64,000 nt of DNA from Kribbella antiqua. Lineage in GTDB: Bacteria; Actinomycetota; Actinomycetes; Propionibacteriales; Kribbellaceae. How positions within the stretch are numbered: position 1 is the first letter of the stretch; each line of letters starts with the position of its first letter. Made by a program: the position numbers and the translations under genes. The notes beneath the pieces were generated by a model. It saw only the letters and a list, made by a program, of their open reading frames with translations. It ran no database searches and was not told where the DNA came from. The stretch lies in NCBI RefSeq assembly GCF_004345665.1, contig NZ_SLWR01000013.1, positions 124,001-188,000 of the forward strand. Reading direction: 5' to 3'. Positions 1 to 7,205 of the stretch are shown here, in pieces.

Positions 1-49
1 CGATCTGAAACGACTGAATGTCGGTCGTGGTGTCGAGGGTGGTGCTCAT
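1..49 (-). CDS. N-terminus of probable epoxide hydrolase (partial, runs off window)
   Basis: Only the first 16 codons are present. The peptide begins MSTTLDTTTDIQSFQI, which resembles the short lead-in of actinobacterial epoxide hydrolases (EHN-type alpha/beta hydrolases). The ATG sits 4-10 bases from a clear GGAGG ribosome binding site on the minus strand (51-58). The next intact or broken relative lies at 1304-2193, and the DNA upstream of both shares short blocks, so the two loci may be related. Too little sequence is visible to prove the family; the start and reading direction are well supported. Confidence 0.45.
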   Translation of the reverse strand, partial: MSTTLDTTTDIQSFQI

Positions 50-94
50 GACGCCTCCTGGGCTGATGCGGTTGGTGACGCCACCGAGCCTGCT

Positions 95-132
95 CTGGTC
101 CTCGGTACGGCGCGCCCGTGGAAAGCACTGGT
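95..132. repeat. Upstream block shared with 2262-2298
   Basis: This stretch between the two divergent genes contains CTGGTCCTC (95-103), CGGCGCGCCCGTG (108-120) and CACTGGT (126-132). The same three words occur at 2281-2290, 2262-2274 and 2292-2298, in a different order. They lie in front of a hydrolase gene in both places. They could be regulator half-sites or residue of a duplication. Confidence 0.4.
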
Positions 133-244
133 CTGCTCCCGGGTCTGCACGGTGCGCCAGGGGCAGGGCCAGGGTGCCTCCCTGGTTCGCCGCGAGGGTG
201 CCAACGGCGATCGTGCTCTTACCGTCGATCGAGAGTGGGACACG

Positions 245-1276
245 ATGAACGCCACGAGTACAACTCCTGCAGTGCTGGATGCATCGACCGCTGACGACAA
301 GCCGAGGGGTTCGGCCTTGCCGATCGCGTTGTTCTCGATCCCGCTGGGCCTTGCCGGGCTGGGCGGTGCGTGGCAGGCCGCGGCCCAGTTGCTGGGCGCG
401 TCCGCGGCGCCTGCCGATCTGGCGTACGCGGCCTCCGCCGTCGTTTGGGCGACGTTCACCGGCATCTATGTGGTGCGCGCGATCCGCCACGATTCGGGCA
501 GGTTCAAGGTGGACCTGCGCCATCCGTTGTTCGGCCCGCTCACTGCTTACATCCCGGTGATCGCGATCCTGCTGGTGGCGCACTACGCGGCCGGCCTCGG
601 CGAGGCCGCACGGTGGCTGACCTACGTCGCTGTTTCCGCGCTGGCGATCAATGCCGCCGCGCTGGTGGCGCACTGGCTGCGCGCACCGTCGGACGAGGAG
701 GCCGTGCATCCGGGCTACTTCCTCCCGGTGGTCGCGGGTCCGTTCATCGCCGGCATCGGACTGGCCGCCGTGGGCGACCGTACGGCGGCGATCGGGGTTT
801 TCGGCATCGGCCTGTACTTCTGGATGCTTCTGGGAGCCGTCATCACCAGTCGCCTGTTCTTCCGCACGCCGATGCCGCAGCCCTTCACGCCGGTCCTGTC
901 GATCCTCCTCTCGCCACCCGGAACAGCCAGCCTGGCGTGGTTCGCGATCAGGTACGGCGAGATCGACCAGCTGCAAGCCGCTGTCGGCGGAATCACCCTG
1001 TTCACCCTGCTGATCCAGCTCTTCTTCGTCTCCGATTACCTGCGCCTGCCGTTCACCTCCCAGCACTGGGTCTTCACCTTCCCGCTCGCGGTGCTGGGCA
1101 ACATCGGGGTCCGCTGGTCCGCCGGCCTCGGCTTCGACGGCTGGGAAATTGTCGCCTGGGTGATCCTGACGATCTCGACGGCCGCGATCCTGGCCATCCT
1201 CGGCGGCACCGTTCGCGACTTCATTCGGGCCCTTGCCGGCCGGCGGACCAGCGCAGGTAGCCACGAGCGCCACTGA
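245..1276 (+). CDS. TehA/SLAC1-type (TDT family) membrane transporter
   Basis: The 343-residue product is almost entirely hydrophobic with about ten membrane segments. A GLAGLGGAWQAA stretch near residue 33 is typical of the tellurite-resistance/C4-dicarboxylate transporter (TehA, SLAC1) fold, an anion or organic-acid channel of the cytoplasmic membrane. I chose the ATG at 245, after GAGAGTGGG, because an in-frame start 93 bases further upstream would add a charged, low-complexity leader unlike the family. It is divergent from the hydrolase at the left edge. Family assignment is fairly firm; the substrate is unknown. Confidence 0.7.
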   Translation: MNATSTTPAVLDASTADDKPRGSALPIALFSIPLGLAGLGGAWQAAAQLLGASAAPADLAYAASAVVWATFTGIYVVRAIRHDSGRFKVDLRHPLFGPLTAYIPVIAILLVAHYAAGLGEAARWLTYVAVSALAINAAALVAHWLRAPSDEEAVHPGYFLPVVAGPFIAGIGLAAVGDRTAAIGVFGIGLYFWMLLGAVITSRLFFRTPMPQPFTPVLSILLSPPGTASLAWFAIRYGEIDQLQAAVGGITLFTLLIQLFFVSDYLRLPFTSQHWVFTFPLAVLGNIGVRWSAGLGFDGWEIVAWVILTISTAAILAILGGTVRDFIRALAGRRTSAGSHERH

Positions 1277-1303
1277 CGGCCGTCGCAGCCGAGTCGCGGG
1301 GGT

Positions 1304-2193
1304 TTACCCGGTGGCCTTCAGATACGGGGCCAGGAAGGTGTCCAGGACCTCGAGCATCTGTGCGGGCGCTTGCTCGGCGACCCAGTGGCCGGCGCCGGCG
1401 ATGACCGCGGTCTGCACATCGCTCGCCGCGGGCTTGATTCCCCCGGCAGCTGCGGGACCCCAGCTGTTTTCCCCACCGATTCCGAGAACCGGAATCGTCA
1501 GCTTTGTCATCTGCCGCTCCCCGTTCTGCGCCAGGATGGCGTCCCAGGCTCGGTAGAGACCGAAGCTGGCTCGCAGGGCGTCTCGGTCTCGGTTGTACAG
1601 ACTGACGTAGTACTCGATGGCGTACTCCGGCAGCGTCGTCCCACCGCCCTGAATGGCGAACTCGTAGCGGTAGTAGGCGTTGGCGTTGCTTCTGACCATG
1701 TCGACGATCAGCTCGTCGTTGACCCGGTTGAACGGGATGTGCCAGAGCCTGTTGTTGAGGAACTCGGGGAGGAACAGGGGTGGCGGGTCGTGTTCGGGGT
1801 CCACCACTCCGGGTGGTCCGGGGATCTCGGCGACGACCAGGCGGTCGACGCGGGCGCGGTGGTCGGCGGCCAGCGCGTAGCTGATGATGTAGCCGGTGTC
1901 GTGGCCGACGGCGGCGAACCGGTGGTGGCCGAGTTCGGTCATGAGAGCGGCCAGGTCGTCGGCGAGGGTGGCCGCGTCGTACCCGTCCCGGGGCTTCTCG
2001 GTCAGGCCGATACCGCGGTGGAGACCGAGCCGATACCGTCCACCACCCGCTTCGGCGCTGCGGAGGCGGTGGATGTCGCCAGCCCGCCGAGCAACGACGC
2101 GCCGGTGGCCGCCGCAGTGACGACGAATCCTCGTCGGGAGAACGGGCGCCGGGGCGACAGATCGGTGTGCGGATCTGTTGGAGAGGTGCTCAT
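1304..2193 (-). pseudogene. Tat-exported alpha/beta hydrolase (epoxide-hydrolase type), broken by internal deletion/frameshift
   Basis: The 5' part (start ATG 2193, GAAGGAG upstream) encodes a leader with a twin-arginine motif SRRGFVV and a hydrophobic stretch ending TASAAP, then stops at about 2002. A second frame resumes at RGIGLTEKPRDGYD (about 2017) and continues with the epoxide-hydrolase nucleophile motif GHDTG and the C-terminal GAGHWV motif to the stop at 1304. The strand carrying the HG oxyanion motif, roughly 45-50 codons normally found between export signal and RGIGL, is absent, and the two halves are out of frame. Two 9-base direct copies of GGTATCGGC 23 bases apart mark the junction. 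The fold could not form an active site, so I call it a pseudogene. Confidence 0.75.
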
Positions 2194-2279
2194 GGAGGGA
2201 CTCCTTCGAGAAGGGACAGCTTGTCTGTCGTGCTCATCGAGACTCGTCGTCGCTGCCGTTTCGGCGCGCCCGTGAGCCG

Positions 2280-2327
2280 CCCTGGTCCTCTCACTGGTTG
2301 ACCACAGCACCCGTGGCGGGACCAGGG
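2280..2327. repeat. Inverted repeat in front of the epimerase gene
   Basis: CCCTGGTCC (2280-2288) is mirrored exactly by GGACCAGGG (2319-2327), and a weaker TGGT/ACCA pair sits at the centre (2295-2304). It lies in the divergent region between the broken hydrolase and the epimerase, where a dimeric regulator site is expected. No regulator can be assigned from sequence. Confidence 0.45.
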
Positions 2328-2406
2328 TCTGTGCCGGGCGCGAGCTGTCCCTCGAACGATCCACGATGGACAAGCCAGCACAGCCGGAAACTCAAGGGAG
2401 CTGACG

Positions 2407-3336
2407 ATGCGCGTCTTCGTCGCAGGAGGAACAGGCGTTGTCGGCCGGCCGCTCGTCGAGGCGCTGGTCGACCACGGCCACCAGGTCACAGTCAGCACCC
2501 GTCGGCGGGAGAGCTTTCCTGTCGTGGCGGGCCTCGGGGCGCGGCCGGTCGTGATGAACGGGCTCGACGAGGCAGAGGTAGGCCAAGCGATCATCGAGGC
2601 CCGACCGCAGGTGATCATCAACCAGATGACTGCGCTCTCGGTGCCGTCTCGCGACTATGGCACCTGGCTGGTTTTGACCAACCGGCTCCGGCGCGAGGGC
2701 ACGAAGACGCTGATGAAGGCGGCCCGTGAGGCCGGCACCCTGCGGGTCGTCGCGCAGAGCGCCAGCTTCATGACCCGGCCCGGCTCGGGGCTGACGGACG
2801 AGTCGGCGCCGCCGTACCTGGACGGTCCGGGGCCGATCGGAACTCACGTCGAAGCGAATATCGTGGCCGAGAATCTGGTGCTGAACACACCTGGCATCGA
2901 AGGCGTCGTCCTGCGGTACGGATTCCAGTACGGCGAGGGCACCGCGATCGGACCTGGTGGCGACATCGTCACGGCGATCAAGGCGGGCGAGTTGCCGATC
3001 GTCGGCGACGGCGCCGGACACTACCCGTTCGTTCAGGTCCGTGACGCGGCGATGGTCACGCTGGAGGCCGTCGACCGCGGCCGCCCTGGGGTCTACAACA
3101 TCGTGGACGACGAGCCCGCTCCGCAGGCCGAGTGGCTGCCGTACTTGGCCCAGCTCCTGGATGCGCCGCCGCCGCGACGTATCTCGGAGGAGGAGGCCGA
3201 GCAGCAGATCGGCGTACAGGCCGTGTACTACGGCAATCACCTCCCGCCGGCCGGCAACGCGAAGGCAAAGGCCGAGCTGGGGTTTGCTCCGGAGTACCCG
3301 TCCTGGCGGGACGGCTTCCGGAAGCTTTTCGGCTGA
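2407..3336 (+). CDS. NAD(P)-dependent epimerase/dehydratase-family protein
   Basis: This 309-residue protein opens with the Rossmann dinucleotide-binding motif GGTGVVG (residues 7-13), typical of extended short-chain dehydrogenases/epimerases that act on nucleotide sugars or similar substrates. The usual YxxxK catalytic pair is not obvious: the corresponding region reads PGPIGTHVEANIVAE, so it may be an atypical member. The C-terminal half (GEGTAIGPGGDIVTAIKAGELPI, then VQVRDAA and YNIVDDEP) matches the sugar-binding half of this family. It converges on the LAL regulator that ends 2 bases later. The substrate cannot be predicted. Confidence 0.75.
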   Translation: MRVFVAGGTGVVGRPLVEALVDHGHQVTVSTRRRESFPVVAGLGARPVVMNGLDEAEVGQAIIEARPQVIINQMTALSVPSRDYGTWLVLTNRLRREGTKTLMKAAREAGTLRVVAQSASFMTRPGSGLTDESAPPYLDGPGPIGTHVEANIVAENLVLNTPGIEGVVLRYGFQYGEGTAIGPGGDIVTAIKAGELPIVGDGAGHYPFVQVRDAAMVTLEAVDRGRPGVYNIVDDEPAPQAEWLPYLAQLLDAPPPRRISEEEAEQQIGVQAVYYGNHLPPAGNAKAKAELGFAPEYPSWRDGFRKLFG

Positions 3337-3337
3337 G

Positions 3338-6109
3338 CTACCGATCAGCGTGTTTGGCCGGTTCCGGCAGGGACTGGCGTAGGTCTCTGCGGGTTTGGAC
3401 GCCGAGCTTGGTGTAGACCTTGCGCAGGTGCCACTCCACCGTCCGGGCGCTGAGGAAGAGCGCGTCTCCGATCTCGGAGTTGGTGAGACCTTCCACCGCG
3501 AGCCGGGCGATGTGAGCCTCCTGCGTGGTGAGATTCCCGGTTGATTCGACCGTTCGCCGGCGAACAGTCTCGCCCGTCGCGGCGAGTTCCTGGCGTGCAC
3601 GCTCGGCGAATCCGCCAAGACCCATGGCGCTGAACGTCTCGAACGCGAGGCGCAACTGAGTGCGTGCGTCCCCGCGACGGTTCTCACGGCGCAGCCATTC
3701 GCCGTACCGGAGCTGAGCCCGGGCGCGCTCGACCTGAAGCGTCGTACGCGCGAGCCTGTCGGCTTCTTCTCGATAGCAGTCTTCCGCGGCGCGGCCCGAG
3801 TGCAGCAGAGCTCTCCGGCCGGCCTCGACTCCCAATGCCGCGTCGGTGCCGCTGGCTTGGGTGAACGACGAGAGCTGTTCGAACGCCAGGGTTGCCGCCG
3901 CGGTGTTCTCGCTACGTACGCCGGCTTCGACGGCTTCGGCGAGGGCCCACTTCGGAGGACCGAGTTCGAGTGGTGACGCGGCGGCCAACCTGGCAGCGGT
4001 CAACGCTTCCGCTGGTCGGCCGAGGCCATTCAACATGACAGCCTGGAACCAGCCGATCATGTTCAGGCCCACCCCTTCGCCGCGCGCGGTGACGTCGTCG
4101 AGCAGCTTGTGGAAGCGCGGTTCCGCCCGTGCTGCGTCGCCGCGGATGGCGCTGAGGCAGACCTCGCCGTACGGCATCATCGTGTTCTGCCCTCCGGTCA
4201 CCTCGGCGACCCAGGCGCATTCGGCGACCAAGGCCTCCGCCTCGGCCAGGTCGCCGCTGTAAAGGTCGTAGATGACGCGGCTGGTGATCGCGACCGGCAG
4301 TACGCTCAACGCGCCGATCTCGCGAATCGCGGACAGGTGCCGGCGGGTCAGGATGTCCCAGTTGTCGTCGTCGAACAGATCTGTCGCCGCGCAGGCCGCG
4401 AGCCAGGCGAAGCGCACGGACTCGTCCAGACTGAGTTCGTCGGATCCGAACGCGCGTACGGTGCCGAGCAGGCCGGGCGCCGCAGCCGCGTAGCCATCGG
4501 TGTAGAGCACCCCGATCTGTTGCAGCAGTACATCGGACTTGCCGGCCGCTGCCGGAAGTTTGATCTCGCGCATGGCTTCGGCGACCTGACGCATCCCGAT
4601 GCCGAACCCCGACGCGAGCCGGCCGGCGAACATGGCCGCGGCGAAGGCGTCGAGATAGGTCTCTCGTGCGAGCTTCGGATCGAGCGGCTCGAGTCGGGCG
4701 GCGGCAGCGAGGAGCAGCGGGAGCCCTTTGTTTCCGCCTTCGGAGTAGTGAGAGATCTGCGCCTGCAACAGGTCAACCCGTGCGCTCTGTGTCTCGTCGA
4801 GCGGCCCGGCCTGTGCCTCGGCGAGCAAGGACAGAGCATCGTCGAAAACACCCGCCGTCGCCTTTGCCTGCGCGGCTGCCAGCGATCGCCGAGCTCGGTG
4901 ATCGGGCTCAGGTGTGAGCGTCGCAGCAGCTTCGAGGAATGCTGCAGCTGCCGTGAGCCCACCGCGGCCGAGCGCACGGTCCGCGGACTGCTCGAGTGCG
5001 GTCGCGACTGACTCGTCGGGGCCGGTGGCTGCGCGGGAGCGATGCCAGGCCTGCCGGTCCGGGTCCCCGACGGGATCGGTGACCTCGGCCAGCGCCTGGT
5101 GGACTGTACGCCGTTGCTCCGGAAGAGCTGCTCGGTAAACGGCCGACCGTACGAGCGGGTGCCTGAACTCGACGCGGTGACGCAGTTCGAGCGTGCCCGT
5201 CGATTCGGCCGCCGCGATCGCCTCTTCGCCGATCCCGAGTTGTTGTCCAGCACGACGTACCAGGTCGACATCTCCCACCGGGTCGGCGGCCGAGAGGACC
5301 AGTAGTTGCCGGGCCTGGTCCGGCAGAGACTCCAGCTTCCGGAGAAACCCCTCCTCCAGGCGGCCGGCCAGACTGGTGCCAGGGCTGTTGTCCTGCCGGT
5401 CGCCGGAAACCAACTCGCGCGGGAGCTCGAGCAGCGCGAGCGGGTTGCCGTGGGTCTCCGCCACCAGGCGGTCGCGGACCTCGCCGTCGAGCCGGACGGC
5501 CAGCACGGAATCCAGCAGCTCGGCGGAATCGCGGTTGTTCAGTCCGCGCACCGCCATCTGCGGCAATGCGGTCAGCGTTGGCTGGTCATCCGTCGTACGA
5601 ACAGCGAAAACCATCGCAATGGGCTCCGCGTGCAGCCGGCGGGCGACGAACTCCAGCGTTTGCGCGGATGCCTGGTCGAGCCACTGGGCGTCGTCGATGA
5701 CGCAGAGCAGCGGCTGCTCCTCGGCCGCTGAGCTCAGCAGGTTGAGCACGCCCAGTCCGACGACGAACCGGTCCGGCGGGGCGCCTGACGCCAAGCCGAA
5801 CGTGGTGTCGAGGGCCGTCCGCTGCGGAAGCGGCAACCGATCCAGCCGGTCAAGAAAGGGAACACACAGTTGGTGCAGGCTCGCGAAGGCGAGCTCCATC
5901 TCCGACTCGACACCGGCTGCCCGGCTCACGCCGTACCCGTCGGCGTTGTCCAGCAGGTACTGCAAGAGGGCCGTCTTGCCGATTCCGGCGTCGCCGCACA
6001 GAACGAGGGCCTGGCTTTGTTCGTTGCGGGCGGCATTGAGCAGCGAGATCAGCGATTCGCACTCGGACCGGCGTCCGCGGAGGCCCGGCCACCCTGAGCT
6101 GACAGTCAT
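3338..6109 (-). CDS. LuxR-family large ATP-binding regulator (LAL), copy 1
   Basis: The 923-residue protein has an N-terminal AAA/STAND ATPase with Walker A GDAGIGKT (residues 39-46) and Walker B CVIDDAQWLD, a long helical TPR-like middle, and a C-terminal LuxR DNA-binding helix-turn-helix (LTTQEAHIARLA, then GLTNSEIGDALFLSARTVEW). This is the architecture of the MalT/LAL activators, which switch on catabolic or secondary-metabolite genes when a ligand binds. I used the ATG at 6109 because it leaves the same short lead before LRGRR as in copy 2; an upstream TTG at 6214 is possible. It shares its architecture and many motif residues with 7206-9980. The target genes are unknown but may include the adjacent enoyl-CoA hydratase. 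Confidence 0.9.
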   Translation of the reverse strand: MTVSSGWPGLRGRRSECESLISLLNAARNEQSQALVLCGDAGIGKTALLQYLLDNADGYGVSRAAGVESEMELAFASLHQLCVPFLDRLDRLPLPQRTALDTTFGLASGAPPDRFVVGLGVLNLLSSAAEEQPLLCVIDDAQWLDQASAQTLEFVARRLHAEPIAMVFAVRTTDDQPTLTALPQMAVRGLNNRDSAELLDSVLAVRLDGEVRDRLVAETHGNPLALLELPRELVSGDRQDNSPGTSLAGRLEEGFLRKLESLPDQARQLLVLSAADPVGDVDLVRRAGQQLGIGEEAIAAAESTGTLELRHRVEFRHPLVRSAVYRAALPEQRRTVHQALAEVTDPVGDPDRQAWHRSRAATGPDESVATALEQSADRALGRGGLTAAAAFLEAAATLTPEPDHRARRSLAAAQAKATAGVFDDALSLLAEAQAGPLDETQSARVDLLQAQISHYSEGGNKGLPLLLAAAARLEPLDPKLARETYLDAFAAAMFAGRLASGFGIGMRQVAEAMREIKLPAAAGKSDVLLQQIGVLYTDGYAAAAPGLLGTVRAFGSDELSLDESVRFAWLAACAATDLFDDDNWDILTRRHLSAIREIGALSVLPVAITSRVIYDLYSGDLAEAEALVAECAWVAEVTGGQNTMMPYGEVCLSAIRGDAARAEPRFHKLLDDVTARGEGVGLNMIGWFQAVMLNGLGRPAEALTAARLAAASPLELGPPKWALAEAVEAGVRSENTAAATLAFEQLSSFTQASGTDAALGVEAGRRALLHSGRAAEDCYREEADRLARTTLQVERARAQLRYGEWLRRENRRGDARTQLRLAFETFSAMGLGGFAERARQELAATGETVRRRTVESTGNLTTQEAHIARLAVEGLTNSEIGDALFLSARTVEWHLRKVYTKLGVQTRRDLRQSLPEPAKHADR

Positions 6110-6220
6110 GACCACCCCATCGTCCTGGTCCGAGTAGCAGATTTCGGCTTCGGCATGGGGCGACGTCGGCGCCGGCGCAGGACTCACTTTGGCACTGACT
6201 CCGGCTGCGGGCAACGATTC

Positions 6221-7075
6221 TCAGCTGGCGGTCCGGTTGTTCTCCTTCGGTGGATCCCCGAACTCACCCACTGCTCCTCCGAGGTCGAGTTCGGCGCCCG
6301 TCGGCGTCTGCAGTCCGCGTTCGAGCAAGTAGCGCACCCGTGCGGCATTCACCGGGCGCCACGCTGTCTGGAGGAACGCGGTCATTCCGGGTCCGAACTC
6401 CTCGTCGGCGGGCAGCGACGCGAGGTCCAGCAGTGCTTTGGCGCCGGCGATCGCGGTTTTGTCGAAGCCGGCGATGCGGCGTGCGAATCGATCGACGAAG
6501 TCGTTGAGTTCGCCGTCGGGCACGACCCGGTTGACGTAGCCGTACCGCTCAGCGAGTGCGGCCGGGAAGTCGTCGGCACCGAGGATGATCTCGGCGGCGC
6601 GCGACCGGCCGACCAATCGAGCCAGGCGGGACATCGCCCCGCCGCCCGGCACTGCTCCCATGCCGATCTCCACTTGTCCGAGTACGGCGTTGGCACCCGC
6701 GAACCGGATGTCGGTCGCCAGCAAGAACTCGCTGCCGGCGCCACGGGCCCGGCCCCGGACGGCCGCGATGGTGACCGCCGGGACCTTGCTCAACCGGACC
6801 AAGTTGTCCACGTACGGGTGCAGGCCGGTCGGGCCCGGCCTCATCGCAGCCATCCGGCCCCGGTCGGCGGTGGTGTCCCAGTGCGCCATGAAGAAGTCCC
6901 GGTTCAGGCTGTCGAAGACCACCACGTTGAGTGCGGGAGCCTCCTCGATCCGGGCGACAAGGTCGCCGAGTTGCTCGATCGTGTCGGGGTCGATCAGGTT
7001 CACCGGCCCGTTGCCGAACGATGCTTTCCAATAGGCGTCCGAGATCTCGGTGACGTGGAACTGCTGAGCGTTCAT
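6221..7075 (-). CDS. Enoyl-CoA hydratase/isomerase-family protein
   Basis: The 284-residue protein has the crotonase-fold oxyanion-hole segment VRGRARGAGSEFLLATD and the second-half segment MGAVPGGGAMSRLARLVGRSRA that lines the CoA-ester active site. These enzymes hydrate or isomerise acyl-CoA esters in the cytoplasm. The start ATG at 7075 follows GGAG; an in-frame extension to 7222 would overlap the regulator's promoter and looks non-coding. The gene stands alone between two LAL regulators, divergent from copy 2 and 111 bases upstream of copy 1's start, which suggests control by one of them. The exact substrate is unknown. Confidence 0.85.
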   Translation of the reverse strand: MNAQQFHVTEISDAYWKASFGNGPVNLIDPDTIEQLGDLVARIEEAPALNVVVFDSLNRDFFMAHWDTTADRGRMAAMRPGPTGLHPYVDNLVRLSKVPAVTIAAVRGRARGAGSEFLLATDIRFAGANAVLGQVEIGMGAVPGGGAMSRLARLVGRSRAAEIILGADDFPAALAERYGYVNRVVPDGELNDFVDRFARRIAGFDKTAIAGAKALLDLASLPADEEFGPGMTAFLQTAWRPVNAARVRYLLERGLQTPTGAELDLGGAVGEFGDPPKENNRTAS

Positions 7076-7148
7076 CGAAAGTCTCCGATCGCCAGACACC
7101 CGCCTGGGGCTGACGACTCGACCATCACTCACCGTGCAGGTGAGCGCG

Positions 7149-7177
7149 CCAGTACCATGCACTGGCCGATGCACTGG
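7149..7177. promoter_or_regulatory. Candidate regulator site with repeated ATGCACTGG
   Basis: Two direct copies of ATGCACTGG (7157-7165 and 7169-7177) are preceded by an inverted partner starting CCAGT (7149-7153). The cluster lies in the divergent promoter region between the enoyl-CoA hydratase and LAL copy 2, the expected location for a LuxR-type dimer site. The assignment is by position and symmetry only. Confidence 0.4.
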
Positions 7178-7205
7178 TGCTTCGGCGAGGTTTAGCCTGA
7201 AAGCC

